Shown: positions 44,716 to 57,715 of the stretch, in pieces
How positions within the stretch are numbered: the stretch's first letter is position 1
Layout: every line of letters begins with the position of its first letter
Source: Gnetum montanum
Lineage: Eukaryota; Streptophyta; Gnetopsida; Gnetales; Gnetaceae
Assembly (NCBI GenBank): GCA_015680685.1
Contig: MNCI01008326.1
Span: forward strand, 106,300-170,299
Reading direction: 5' to 3'
DNA: 64,000 bases
Translations under genes and position numbers: made by a program
Notes under the pieces: generated by a model
What the model was told of the DNA's origin: nothing
The model's input: only the letters and a program-made list of their open reading frames with translations
The model's database searches: none

Positions 44716-45660
44716 AATCATTAATAATTTTGAAATTACTCCATTAGCTTAGAAAAATATTTATGGCTCATAACCCTTTCTCTAATTCTTGGGTTTGATC
44801 AACATCATTCTTTAATGTCAAATTTAGTTATAATTAGGTTTACAAAGTTAGAAAAAATTATCTTTCATGACCTATCACAATCATTAATATCTTATTTAAA
44901 ATGTGTTTGAATGATTATTTGAAAAGAATTAGTAGACTTCTTAGCCTTTGTTAAGTTAAAATATAATCATTTGTTATTTTTCTTATCCTTACTTTGTTTT
45001 TCCAGGATTTAGAAAAAATTGTATGCAATTCATGCATCTACATGCAGTACTCTATCCCATGACTAAGTTGGTCACTCTATAAGTGAAAGAAAATAAGAAT
45101 AACTCAAATCAAAGTTGCAGTGAGAAAGATATGGCTCTTTGGAGTGTGGAGGTCAAAAAAAATAGCATGAACTCCTTATGTGTGAAATGAAAGAATAAAA
45201 AAAAAATTTAGTACCTCACACACATATATAGATTTCTATTATGGATACATTGTAGATACAACAACATGGATGTAATATCATAATGGCTCATACATTGTAT
45301 CTATGATATCATCATGAAAATTTTCAAGATTTTGTGTAGTTTTTTATGAAAAAATTAGAAAAAATGGATAGTCTAGAAGGTATAGAGATGGTCCAAAGGG
45401 TTCTTAATCATAGGTGATGCTTAGAATGTAATAATTTATCATTGAAATAATGTAAAAGAAAGAGTTTGGATAAAGTAAGTCATTTAAGCTTTGTAGGAGA
45501 TGGTTGATGAAAATTACTGCATGTATGAATAAATTTGTGTGTAGGGAAATAACAATGATTTTGTACATATTCTAGAGGAACAAGATGATGTGAATGTAAT
45601 CATCAAGTATGAAGCACAAGAGTTATACAAGTGGATTCTCCCTAAAGAAGGCTCCAACCC
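44716..45660 (-). repeat. Very old Athila-like LTR and 3' internal remnant
   Basis: Weak but ordered similarity to 3,578-5,180: a TATA-like TATATATG at about 45,222, an eroded array with 'gtaatatcat', 'gtatctatgatatcatcatg' (45,270-45,325), then at 45,633-45,665 'ggattctccctaaagaaggctcc', which matches 'ggatcctccccaaagtaggctc' at 5,150. The low-coordinate end cannot be placed. Confidence 0.35.
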
Positions 45661-46980
45661 TTAGTGCCCTTGTATAACTACACTTACACATGTCTGTAGA
45701 CACTCAAGGAGTTGAATGTAAAACATACCTATCCTTCAAAAACACACATGTTAGTATTGATCCAAAAAGTAAATAACACTTTATTATACAAAATCATTAA
45801 GTTATGATTATATATAATAGTGAGATGAAATGGTAGTAGCCAGATTGCAAAAAATGGGACGTGAGGTGTCTTACCATGGGCATAATGAATTTTATGTGTG
45901 ATGCATGGTTAAAATGATCATTAGCCCTTCTATCCAATATTCAAATGAAGTCCATACCACTTACCATTGATATCACATTGTATCATCTTAAAAATAATAA
46001 CCATAATACTATTAGAACTACATGAAATATTAACAATTGAAAATGAGACATAAGAAAGAAATTTATTAATAACATAGTATATTTTTAAAGGAGACTTGGC
46101 CATTGGATAGAGAAGTGGCCTTAGGCATGGGTAACATGTATTTCTTATATTGTAACCAATGTGAGTCCAAGAAACCTTGAAATTTCTAAGAAATTACCTA
46201 CCTTAATGCATGGATAACATGTCTTTCCAGTGGATCCCCCAAAAAATTTTATTAGGTTATTACTATGTTAACCTTACAAGATGACTACTTTCAAGCATGG
46301 ATAACATGTATTTACAATGATATGATATATTTTTTTCATTATAACTCAAGTAAATACTATGAATTCATAGTAGGATATGACTTATAGTAGTAGCTTTAGA
46401 GAATCCAAAAATTTCCTTGATATCACAGCCTTTTCATTCTCACTTGGTTTTTCACTCTTCCATCTAGGCATAATGAGCACTAGTTTATTGTAGTTTTCTT
46501 ATGAAAATAATGTCATTATATCCATGGTAAGAACCTCCTATTATTAAAAATGAGTGAATGGATGATGTGGTCTCACTATATATGTAATTAGCTATTTAAT
46601 AATTTGATAACATAGGGTGAAATTCTCATTACTTTGACTACATCTTTGTGTATTCCTTTACACTTTATTATAAAAATCAACAAAAATATGTACATTGAAA
46701 AATAGTAAAAATTATAGAAGAATGAGAAATAAGTATGAATTAAAAAACATAAAGGGAATATGAAAGATATGATAGAATGAAAAGTAATAAGAAATGTAAA
46801 AATTATAAAAGAATATGAAAGATATCTAAGAATGTAAAAATTGGTAAGAAATATGAAAGGCTGGTGCCTAAGTTTTCTAGTTGATAAGCCAATGATTATC
46901 ATCAAAAGTCGAAACTTCAAAGACTAAATAGATGGTAAAAAATCTAGTGCGCAAGGTAGAGTCTTTAGAGGACTAGAAAA
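45661..46980. other. AT-rich region between LTR remnant and pol
   Basis: No readable domain. By position it is the 3' internal region of the minus-strand Athila-like element. The A-rich block 46,660-46,860 contains several 'gaaatatgaaag' direct repeats; the open frame it gives on the minus strand (46,588-46,920) is low-complexity Phe/Ile and is not taken as a gene. Confidence 0.35.
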
Positions 46981-49115
46981 AGTGACAGAATGGTTTTACC
47001 TATTGAATATTGAAAAGAATAAGTTTTTTTTTTGGGATTCATTGGATGATAAATTTACATGGCACTAGATTGGTATACAACATGAATAATATAAGGTCCT
47101 TCTCATAAGGTTTGAAACTTGGCCTTTTTTCGAACATGGTTAAGGTTATAATAAAGGACTTTATCATGGGGCTTGATGGAAACTTGTTTAATTTTAGCAT
47201 CATCTCTACATTTGGAATTCTTCGCATGGATTTCCTTACTCATTTGAGTTATCAATTGATTTTCATCCAAGAGATTAAGATTCATTAAGCATTCTTTTTG
47301 GGCTAAGTTTATGGCTAGGTTAAGGACACTAATAGTTGCAAGGGTACTTAATTTTTCTTGGATTAGTAGAGTAGGAAATTTTCCATAAAAAACACTCATA
47401 TGGTAAATACCTTATAGAAACTTTCTAGGTTGATCTATATGTCCATAAAGAATCACAAATTTTAGTGCTCCACTTCTTTTTATATGAACTAATGGTTCTA
47501 GTTAATATTCTTGTGATTTTTCTATTAGTCACTTTAGTTTGACGATTCACTTCAAAGTGAGAAGATGTAGTGAATTTATGGTTGATCCCAATTTGTTTCA
47601 TTATCTTCTTAAATATATCTCTAATGAAATGTGTTTGGTTGCCTAATATTAGCATGCGTGGTACTCCAAATATATTCATCACATGTTGTTGAAAGAACAT
47701 TGCATCCTATGATGGTTGTACAATCCTTGAGTACAGTTGCTTCCACCCACTTAGTATAGTGATTAATAGTTACTATCATGTAAGAATATCCATTCAACAT
47801 TATTATGATGGGTCTTATAAAGTCAATTCCATGAATATTGAAGGATTCCAATGGTTCTATTTATTGTTATGGCTCTTCATTTGTAGCAATTAGTCCTCCA
47901 TCTCTCTAGTATCTTTCACAAGATTGGGAAAATAAATGTATGTTCCTAAATATGGTAAGCCTAAAGTAGCCTTCCATCATCAATTTTAGTGTTGTTCATC
48001 ATCCCATATAGTGACCACCACATGTTCATTCATGCGTATCTTATAGTACTCTTTATTGATTTTCTTTCAGAACATACCATCTTATCAATCCAAAAATGCA
48101 TATCTTGTAATGATTTCCATTAATTTCCATATATCTTTTTACCCTGTCGAGAAACTATTCTTTATGCTTCTTATCCCATTCAATAGGAAGTTTGTGTGTG
48201 GTTAGATATGTTATGTTATCAATAATCCATAACCTTACCATTAAGTCTACAACCATTACTATCCATTTGAATAAACTTTCATTAGAAAATTAGTCTGATA
48301 GTGGTTCTTCATTTTTTTAAGGTTATCATTTTAATCATGAAAGGTCATCAAGTATAAAATTTTCAATTCCTTTCCTATTAATCATTATTATATTGAATTC
48401 TTGTATGATGATGATCCATGTTATTACTATTGCAGTTACTGTTGATCTATTCATTGAAACCAAATGGCACTATGGTAAGTACGAACATAGATAGCATACT
48501 TGAGCACATAATGTCTAAAGTTTTCAAGTATTTATACCATAATCATAAAGCTCTATTTCTATGGTGGTATAATTAATTTGGGTACTAGTGATGCTTCAAC
48601 TAGTGCAGTATAAGTAATAAGGCCATTTCTGATCATCAAGTTGAGTCAACACCACTTCCAATGCATAGTTTGAAGCATCTATCATAATGTAAAAAGGCTT
48701 AGACTAATCTAGTGCTTGAAGGATTAGTATCTCAATTAGTTTATGTTTGAGGATCTTGAATTCTTTCTTACATTATTTTGACCATTGAAATGATGCATCC
48801 TTCTTTGTTAGTTTAATGTGCAGTTTTGCAATCTTTGAGAAATTTTCAATGAATATCCTATAGTATCATATATGGCTAAGAAATGATCCAATGTTTTTCA
48901 CTATTTGTGATCTTTGAATAATGTTTTGAATGACTCTGATCTTTTCTATATTTACCTTGATTCCTTTATAAGTTACCTTATGTCCTAGAACTATATTGTC
49001 TTGGACCATTAAGTGGCTCTTTTACCAATTGAGCTTTAGATTTGTTTTGACATATCTTTTCAAAACTTTCTCTAAGTGATCCAAGAATTTTTTGAAGTCA
49101 AGTCTGTATGTGAAA
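46981..49115 (-). pseudogene. Athila-like pol, decayed and 5'-truncated
   Basis: The minus strand from 49,115: FLDHLEKVLKRYVKTNLKLN, then W-stop-KSHLMVQDNIVLGHKV (Athila consensus TNLVLNWEKCHFMVxEGIVLGHKIS), then the FLSHI..YRIFIENFSKIAKL end of RT. RNase H follows (FYIMIDASNYALEVVLTQLD, IEIELYDYG). Integrase core 47,851-47,430: ESFNIHGIDFIRP keeps the first Asp, HYTKWVEATVLKD follows, but the second Asp is lost (LILGNQTHF) and the Glu has become Lys (TKVTNRKI). KKWSTKICDSLWTYRST is the Athila-type KDWSxKLxDALWAYRTA block. The C-terminal part is at 47,399-46,990 (LYYNLNHVRKKAKFQ). RT is cut at about 49,115, and no gag follows. Confidence 0.8.
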
Positions 49116-50550
49116 CACCCTAAGTAGAGTTTCCATTTGCATATGTAGCCTAACTGCCAAAGTGTTTACATTGTAATCTAATTGAAATTTAAAAGGCAAA
49201 AATAATTGCCCATTTTCCCATGAAATATCCCACCTCATGGTTTTTTCTCAAACTTAGTTTGAATTCTTTATGATGTACAAAGATGTAATTTGTAGCTTAC
49301 AAGATTAAAGGCCTCATTTAAGTTGGCATATTAAGGCCAAAAATGTAAATATGTTGCCAAAATTTCGTTGCATGAGCAAAAACGTTGGTAACTTATATGA
49401 TGAGAAAATAGCCCAAAAACATTATCAACATTGGCAGGAAAATCTCTATACACTAGAGGTTCCTAAGTTGTAAATTTGGGTGGTGGAAATGCCAATTACA
49501 ATAGCATAACAACACCTAAAATGTCATCTATGTTGACGGGAAATTTCAATTACACTACATTTTTGGGCCAAAAGCCTAATCATGTTGTCAATCACGTGCT
49601 ACAAATTACGCTTGTCATAATCATCTGACATGTTGTAGCAATTAGCCAACAATTAACAACACAAAATTAGCAATGCTCCAACCTATTTAAGCCAACATCT
49701 TGCACATCTTCAGGAATTTTTAGAATTTTTGCAAACTCAAACTAAAGACATTCAAAGCAATGTAGATTTCAAAAGTTATAACCATTGTAACTAGCCTACC
49801 CAACATGAATAACCTTTATGGAGAAAACTAGTGGTAGATCAATAGAGTTTAGCAGATCATTTGAGCATTCAAGTGCAGATCTAATTACACTGCATCAAAT
49901 ATGCTCCTAGCTTTTTAAAGTCTGTAATCTATATTTTTTAAATTTTTCTTTCTTTCAAATTTAATAGAAAGTTACAACTCTTGGTGTAATTATTATGCTT
50001 TTTTTATTCCTCTGCTACTTAAATTATTTATGTTGGAAATTATCATTTCATACACATTTTTAACACTTGGTAATAGATCCACTAAGTCCTCAAGTAATTT
50101 GCTAGATCATTTAAGGTGCTTTAGAGCCTCTTTTGAGGCCCATTTGAATCCAAGGTTAAACTATCATGTGCTAAAATGTTTAGCACTCTAGCACTGAATT
50201 TTTTAGCTTCTATAGTTTCTAATGCTAGAAGAAGGACCTTTGCCTAAATTCTTGATCATAAGTTGATGTATTTGATAGTGTATTTGTAGTTTTCCTACTA
50301 TTTCTCTTACATACCATACTTTAATTGTTAGCATATCTATATGATATCTTAATTATTAGCATATTTGTAGTTTTCCATCTATGTTCGCTATTAATTACTA
50401 GTTTTGCAGTTTTGGCATCTACATGTAAGCTCCTACATTAATGTATTTGGAGTTTGTTTGCCCATATCTCCTTCATAAGCTAGCTTCTTTGAAACCAACC
50501 TAATTATGCTGAACAACTTTACTAATTTTTTTTTTATTTTTCCCATTACC
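49116..50550 (+). other. Noncoding, possible LTR of the third Tat-like copy
   Basis: It lies just upstream of the third Tat-like gag. A TATA-like 'aacctatttaagcc' at about 49,688 after 'gcaatgctccaa' could be an LTR promoter. No second copy of this sequence is seen in the window, so this cannot be confirmed. Confidence 0.25.
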
Positions 50551-50555
50551 ATTAT

Positions 50556-50760
50556 AGCATATATGCTAAGGCTATTACAATTATAGCTTAATATGCTAAG
50601 ACTATTTTAGTTCTAGCTTATACACTAAGGTAGTTCTAGCTTATATGGTGAGGTTATTATAGTTGTAGCCTAATATGGTGAGATTGTTACAATTCCAGCT
50701 TATATGTTGCGATTGTTCCATCTTATACGTTGAGGTTGTTGCAATGATAGAAGCTGAAAG
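50556..50760. repeat. Minisatellite, unit about 23-30 bp
   Basis: Seven imperfect units built on 'agcttatatggtgaggttattacaatt', starting near 50,556, 50,585, 50,615, 50,638, 50,667, 50,697 and 50,720. It is placed just before the gag relic. Confidence 0.65.
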
Positions 50761-50886
50761 CTTTATAAGGTAAAAGTTCACATAAGTTGAAGCTTTATAA
50801 GTCAAAGATATTTACATTGAAGGTTTTTAACCTTCATTAAAATGTTAGGAGCTTGATCCAAAGCTCACCTAATGTGTTAGCCTCAT

Positions 50887-53800
50887 ATGATTTATGCCTT
50901 TTGCATCAACAGTTCTAACCATAACATAGCACACATGGATTCATACCAAGAGGCTATTCACATCTATGATTCTAAGGATCTTGCTATAGTTCAGTGTAAA
51001 TGGTCCTTTAGGCAGATGGGGCTAGAACTAGCCTATATGAACATAAATAAAGAACATTACAACTTCATCTATGAAAAAATTAAAACTAGCTTACTTATCC
51101 TTTGCAAAGAGTTAGAATTAAAATGTTAGTTTGAAATAATTAATAAGAATGAGAAATAGTATGTTCCATTACCTTATGAACAAATCAAACAAACTAATTT
51201 CCATACCTATGTGCTAGTGCAACTAGTAGAACTAGAGGAGGTGAGTGAGGAGATAAGATTTGACTAGAACTAAGAGGGAAAAGATGAGTTCAAGGTGGAA
51301 CAAGAGCCAGATGTTTTTATTGGCAATCTCTTCCAACAATAGGATCCCCAAATAATTTTCATTAGCTCTACACCTTTAATGATCCTTATGCATCAAGTTT
51401 CCTCTATATATCCTACCATGTTTGAACCAACACTGATTGTTGTAGGATAATAATCTAAGCCAACATCCCACTCTACCTCCTATTTTCATTAATGCCTTTT
51501 ATAATTCAACCATCACTAGTGATGTCTACCATACCTTATGCTTTTTTCATATCAGTGGGCCCATCTTTAAGATCCTAGACTTTACAAGTTTCTGACATGT
51601 TCTTTTCTCCATTTATCCCTTAGATCCTAACTCAAACCTCTTTGTAGTTGTTCAACCCACTTGCAACAATGATTATTCAACCTATTTAGTTCATATTAAT
51701 GCCAATTTCATAGCTTTAGATTTCCCAACCTACACCTCAACCATCAATATAAATATTGTAGCCTACAAAAATGTCCCAAGGATTGGATCAAGCCTTCTAA
51801 ATGACCTAAGAATTCACTTAAGAGCTACAAAAGTTTAAGGCTAGTACAAATTAGATGGTTAAGGTTATAAATTTCTACCAAAATGATCCCATAAGACCCA
51901 CTATTCCTTAGATAACATTACCTAGAGGCATGACTATACCAAACTTAACCAAATACAATGATGAAGGGTATTCCAATGCATATTTAGTTATCTTTTGATA
52001 TGAGTGCCTCCTATTACAAGCCTGGCCTCATATAATACTGTAAATTTGTCCTATGTCTCTCACGGGAAAGTCTTTAGACTAGTACCAAACCTTGCTTAGA
52101 GGTTCCCTCTTTTCCCTTGAGGACTTAATAAACTAATTTGTCAACCACTTCAGATACAACTTGAAGTTAGATACCACATTAGAGCAACTAATGAAGGTGA
52201 GATAGGGGCTACTTGAACCAATCTAAAGGTTCATTTAGAGATGTAATTTAATCTTAATGAGATTCCAAAACCTATCTTTGAAACCCACCTGTTAGACATC
52301 TACAATAAAGTAATAAATGACTTTATCAAGCGAAAGCTCTATTCCTTAGAGCCTTGATCACTAAGTCAAGCCTTTTTGAAAACTAAAAACATCAAGGAAG
52401 TAGTTGAGGCTAGTAACAACCTAGTCTTTATGGCTTATAAGAACCAATGCATGAGGAGGGATAGGTATAAAAATAGAAAAGAAAAGACAACCATGGCTAC
52501 AGTATCCAAGGATACAAAAAAAGTATAAAGGTGGAGATCACCACTATGTGACACATATTTTGACATGTCTTAGCCATCCTCTTCATATGCTTCTAATCAA
52601 CTAATACCAAGATGTTATTGAAATGATAGATCAAAATACACTAAGTTACCTATGAAGATCTATGTGCTTCTAGAACAGTTTCTTAAAAACAACCATATAC
52701 AACATAAGCAACTGTCTAAGCAAGCTCATAAGAGGCATGATTATCTTTGTGACATATCTAGAGACCCAATAATAGTAATCAAAGATGATCTAAAATTACC
52801 AAAACACTTTAGACTTGATAGGTTTTTCCATTATCACTAAATGGATGGTCATGATACCAATTTTTTCCTAGCTTTAAAGGATGAACCTTAGAAAATGATT
52901 GACCTTGAAGAGCTATTATTGAATGAGTCCATCTCTTCAAATACCAACAAAAACTCTTATACTATAGCCTAATCATAGAAACCAAATGATCTAATCCTCC
53001 TAGAGAACCATTGTCATAAATGTAGCACCCTAGTCTTTAAACAAAAAATCTAGAGATTCCTTTTTCATATAGATACCACCATCTCCATCCTTATGAAAAC
53101 TTTCATCATATGTGTTTCACCTTTAGTGGCAACAATATTACAACTCACAACAAGGTAACCATTCATTATTAGGGTTCCTTTGCCATCTATTGAAAAACTT
53201 GCAACAACCTGTGATTGAAGCCTACCTATAGTAGCTAATAACTCAATGATTAGCAAGATACCATCATTGCAATGATGATGAAAACAACATATCATCAAAC
53301 CAATAACTAAGCATACTGAAGGTAGCCAACAACAAAAGACTTTGAAATAATTAACCCATCAAAGTCTACATTAAGATTAGATTATCCATGAACAAGGGGC
53401 CCTATGAACATATATCAAAAACATGAGTCACAAATCCTAGTAAAGATGGAGAAAATTAAAACCACTAAGGTTGAGATATCACACGCCAAGGGAAAGAATT
53501 TCTCATAATAATGAAATAAGCCAAATAGTATCTCAAACAAAAGAACATGTCATTGAGCCTATACAACCTAGTCATGACTTCTCCTACTCACAAAGATGCA
53601 CTAGCTTAAGTGTTAACCTCTACTCTTGTGAGTGAAGGCATGCCTACTCTTAAAGAGTCAATCAACTTTGTCATTGAATAAGATTTATTTACAGAAAATA
53701 GGCATTAATCCATGCTCAAATTTTGTGACAGTGAGGTGGAGATCAACTTATAAAATAGAGAAGTGCTATTTGTTCCTCTTCTCATTACCATACATGTTGG

Positions 53801-54300
53801 TAGGTACAAGATTCATCATGTTCATGTGAATGATGTGATGCAACTAATGTGCTATCATACACCATTGTTGAGAAACTAGGCTTAATCAAGAACATTCAAC
53901 AAGCCTCTAAATCTACACACAAGTCATTCAACAAATCATGAGTAGCAATTCAAGGTTCTATCTCCTTTGATTTCATATTTCGAAAATACTTTCCCACATT
54001 CATTAACTTCCTAGTAGTTGAAGAGATACTTGGTTTCAACTTGATCATAGGAAGATCATGATTAGCAAAGCCTCATGCAGTCTCATCTCCTATGCATTAG
54101 GAGATTCACCTATCATATAAGGCTATCAAAATTTTCATTTATGCGAACAATGTATCACTACCATTGGTTAACTATGTCAAAATTGTTTGAGGTTTGGAGG
54201 TGGAGTTTTAAAAAGAAACTCCTGGTACTCAGGCTAAGGCCAATAATAAGAATAACAATGATGTTACCAATAACTTTGTGACATGGGGTAGCCAATGAAA
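50887..54300 (+). pseudogene. Tat-like gag and protease, third copy
   Basis: Plus-strand relic with the same order as 24,330-27,600. An open N-terminal frame (50,887-51,129, 80 codons) leads to an acidic EEVSEEIRFD/KDEFKVEQEPD stretch. The capsid-type domain at about 51,920-52,420 reads LTKYNDEGYSNAYLVIF, then FSLEDLIN and NHFRYNLKLDTTLEQL. The pre-protease segment at 52,806-52,920 reads LDRFFHYH-stop-MDGHDTNFFLALKDEP, retaining the His-x-x-Gly-His pattern of the Tat consensus. The protease end at about 53,940-54,130 has FINFLVVEEILGFNLIIGRS and HQEIHLSY-like DNA. Stops and shifts throughout. The downstream CATGGCC repeats are split by the element at 54,595-57,640, and the last antisense exon follows. 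Confidence 0.7.
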
Positions 54301-54534
54301 ATTCCTAAAACTTCTCATATTAAACAAGAGAGATAATAAGCATAGAATTGTGTAGAAAGGATTCTTTGATCTATAAAAGATATAATAACAAGTTCATAGT
54401 AAACATATTATTCCTTCTTTTGTTAATAGTCAATTTTTTCATCTTTGCAACCTTGTATCATGCTTCATTGCTTATTTTATCCTAATATGCTCTTTTAAGA
54501 GCATCCCATACTTGCTAGACAGGTATGGTCATGA

Positions 54535-54594
54535 CCCACTAAAGCCTAAAACTAGCAACATCATGGCTACTTAAGGCCTAAAAGTTGTAACTAT
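54535..54594. repeat. CATGGCC short repeats, cluster 4, left part
   Basis: 'cactaaagcctaaaactag' and 'catggctacttaaggcctaaaag' variants, interrupted at 54,595 by an insertion and continued at 57,641-57,715. Confidence 0.55.
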
Positions 54595-56038
54595 TGATGC
54601 ATAAATTTTGGTTGCACCAGCACCTGGGGAAAAAATTGTATGATAAGACTATTGCCTAGGGCACCTCCTATATGGGTATAGAAACCTAGAAATAGTCTCA
54701 ACTGGAGAGGGCCATGTGACACTTCAAAAAAAAATAAATTAAACTAAGAAGTTGGGAGAATTCAAATTGAAAAATTTTCTTAAAACTCAAGACTTCATGA
54801 AAACATAGTAGGTAGTACGAAAATTTATATTTTTTCTAGTCTTGTTGATGTGATCGATCCGTTGATGCTAATGGTATCCATTGTTGGGCAGGAAGACTGC
54901 AACCACCACGTGAGGAGGGATAGAGAAGAATTTGGATCTTGCACCACCAAGAGAGACTACCTACTAGTGTCATTTGTTGTTCGAGGATGAGGAAAAAAAA
55001 AATAAAACAAGAAAATTGCTGAGAAGAAGAGACTTCTTGGTTAGGGACTATCGTAGTGAGTTACTTGTTGTATGCTACCATGCACACTTATAGCCACTAT
55101 CCCACATGTTATCTAAAAGGAAAAAGAAGAGATAGATCTATCCAGTGTTCCACCACCACGTGCCTTGCTGTCACCTACCAAAAAACCTGCTATTGGTGGC
55201 AGAAAATCCAAGGACACCACTTGTTGTAACTTCATCATTTTCAAAGATAGGAAGAAGAGAGAACCCTACTACAATTGCTAATTTGGATCTATAGAGAGAA
55301 GGAGGTTGTCTACTGATCTCTTATCCTCTAACACCACCTTGGTGCCACTAGAAGAGAGAGAAAGTGAGAGAGAGAGAGATATATCACTGTTATCTATTCT
55401 ATGTGTTGTAGACATGTCATTCATAGCCTTTATTTCCTAGCGAACACGTTGTTCTATCTACCACATGCATCACCAAAGAGAGGAGAGGTTGGCCCTTGAT
55501 GAAAGAGAGATGGGCCTCAATGTGAGAGAGAGGCTGGCTCCAATGAGAGAGAGGATGGCCCCCAATGTAAGAGAGAAATGAGGCCATCTCTTTTCCCTCC
55601 ACTCAATGTTTGCTCACCCACCCCTTTATAGCTACTCATCTGGGTGTTTAAATTCCAATGTCCCATGTTGGTTATGCCCACCACTTAGGCCATTATGCAA
55701 CTTCTGTAATACTCGAGAACATGAAGTCATCCACCACCTTCATAACTTCCACAACCATCACCACCAATTACACTCACCACTCAGGTTTGGCATAACTCCC
55801 ACCATTATTATGATAGTTATGTCCACCACTAGAGCCATTACATAACCAATGTTCTACATCACGTAGGCCATTACGTCCATGCCATCATGGCATGGCAATG
55901 TAACCGCCACCACAAGCTTGCCATTATGAATTAGGCCCCAAGACATGCTTGTAAAAATTAACTTTCTTTATGCTTAGTGCCAGGGGATTATACTTGTTGA
56001 TCATGGCCCCATGCCTAGAATGGGCAATGTTGGCATCA
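54595..56038 (-). repeat. LTR of the short-interior element, left
   Basis: 1,444 bp. Contains GA-rich runs at about 55,352-55,381, a 24-29-bp minisatellite (55,483-55,580) and repeated 'ccaccactcaggccattacataac' phrases (55,675-55,890). Confidence 0.8.
55483..55580. repeat. Minisatellite in LTR
   Basis: Four units of 'gaggctggcccccaatgtgagaga' type, about 24-29 bp each. The sister LTR has fewer units at 57,108-57,183. Confidence 0.65.
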
Positions 56039-56224
56039 ATACTTAGCCCCACAAATTGATAATTTCATGCAAGTGCAAGGAACAACACAACCATAGAAAT
56101 CTTAAAAGGAGATTTAGAAGATAGAGGACAAAGTTAGGATTCAAGTAAAGACTATCAAAATTAAAACTAGGAGAAGAAGGTTTAGGATTCCATTCATTCA
56201 CTCATTCTAGCACCAAAAAGGTGT

Positions 56225-57640
56225 TGATGCATAAATTTTGGTCACACCAACACCTAGGAAAAAACTTTTTTAAGGAGACTATTGCCTAGGGTGCCTCCTT
56301 TATGGGTATGGAAACCCAAGAATAGTCTTAGCTAGAGAGGGTTATGCGATGCTCCAAAATAAAATAAATTAAATTAAAAAGTTGGAAGAATTAAAATTGA
56401 ACAACTGTCTTGAAATTCAAGACTTCATGAAAACATAGTAGGCAGTAAGAAAAATTATATTTTTCCTAGTCTTGCTGATGTAGTCAATCCGTTGTTGCTG
56501 ATGATATCCATTGTTGAGCAGGAAGACCACAACCACCACCTAAAGAGGGATAGAGAAGAATTTGGATTCCATGTCATCAAGAGAGACTACCTACTGGTGT
56601 TGTTTGCTATTGGAGGATGAGGAGAAAGAAAAATGAAACAAGAAAACCATTGAGAAAAAGAGACTGCCTAGTCAAGGACTATCACAATGAGTCACTTGCT
56701 GTATGGTGTCATGCACACTTGTAGCCACTATCCCACATGTTTTCTAAAAATAAAAAGGAGAGAGAGATCTTTCTAATGTTCCACCATGATGCACCTCATT
56801 GTTTCCTACCACACAACTTACTATTAGTGGCAGAAAATCCAAAGAGGCTTCCTGTTGCAACTTCACTATTGCAGAAGAGAGGAAGAAGAGAGAACCTAGC
56901 TACAATTGTCAATTTGGATCTACAGAAAGAGGGAGGTTTTCTATTGATCCCTTGTCCTCTGACACCACATTGTCACTACTAAAAAATGGATGGAGAGAGA
57001 GAGATGTCACCACTATCTATTCTATGTGTTGTACATATGTCATTCACAGCTTCTGTTTCCTAGTGCAAATGTCGTTGTATCTACCACATGCATGGCTGAA
57101 GATAGGAGAGGTTGGACCTTAATGAGAGAGAGGTAGGCCTCAATGTGAGAGAGAGGCTAGCCCCCAATGTGAGAGAGAAAGGATGCCACCACATTTTCCC
57201 CCACTCCACATTCGCTCACCCATCCCTTTATAGCCACTCATTTGGGTGTTTATATGCCAATGTCTCACATTGGTTATGCCCATCACTTCGGTCATTACAC
57301 AACTCCCATAATGCTTGATACAACCAATTCATCCACCACCTTTGTAAATTTCACTACCGTCATCATTGGTTACACCCACCACTTAGGCTAGACATAACTC
57401 CTGCCATTATTATGGCAATTATGTCCACCACTCAGGCCATTACATAACCCACATTTTACACCACCTAGGCCATTATGTCCATGCCATCATGGCATGGCAA
57501 TGTAACCACCACCAGAAGCTTGCCATTATGAATTATACCCCAAGATGTGCTCGTACAAATTAACTTTCTTTGTGCTTAGTGCTAGGGGATTATACTTGTT
57601 GATCATGGACTCATGCCTAGCATGGGCAATGTTGGCATCA
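56225..57640 (-). repeat. LTR of the short-interior element, right
   Basis: 1,416 bp, collinear with the left LTR apart from small indels. The open frames here (56,737-57,318) arise from low-complexity LTR sequence. Confidence 0.8.
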
Positions 57641-57715
57641 ATGGTAACATCATGGCTTGCCATGGCCTAAAATTGGTGAAAACATGGTCTACCAAGGCCT
57701 AAAACTAGTAAGGAT
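57641..57715. repeat. CATGGCC short repeats, cluster 4, right part
   Basis: 'catggcttgccatggcctaaaattgg' and 'catggtctaccaaggcctaaaactag'. Continuation of the cluster at 54,535 after the insertion. Confidence 0.65.

Larger units (their letters stand above)
54595..57640 (-). mobile_element. LTR element with 1.4-kb LTRs and 186-bp interior
   Basis: Two direct repeats, 54,595-56,038 and 56,225-57,640, each opening TGATGCATAAATTTTGG and closing GGGCAATGTTGGCATCA, with 186 bp between. Orientation is inferred as minus. On that strand a purine-rich TGTGGGGCTAAG tract precedes the left LTR, and a TGG-containing TTTTTGGTGCTAGAATGAG, usable as a primer-binding site, lies 4 bp after the right one. A TATA-like CTATAAAG occurs at about 55,623 and 57,230 (minus). 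There is no coding capacity, so it is non-autonomous. It splits the CATGGCC cluster of the third Tat-like copy. The flanking pentamers (ACTAT and ATGGT) do not match perfectly, consistent with age or end erosion. Confidence 0.75.

Noticed and set aside
46588-46920. Minus-strand open frame of 110 codons rich in Phe and Ile
   Set aside because: It arises from an A-rich block of 'gaaatatgaaag' repeats read in reverse; not conserved or domain-bearing.
55350-55382. GA-rich run as a regulatory GAGA element
   Set aside because: It is low-complexity sequence within an LTR and is shortened in the sister LTR; nothing ties it to regulation.
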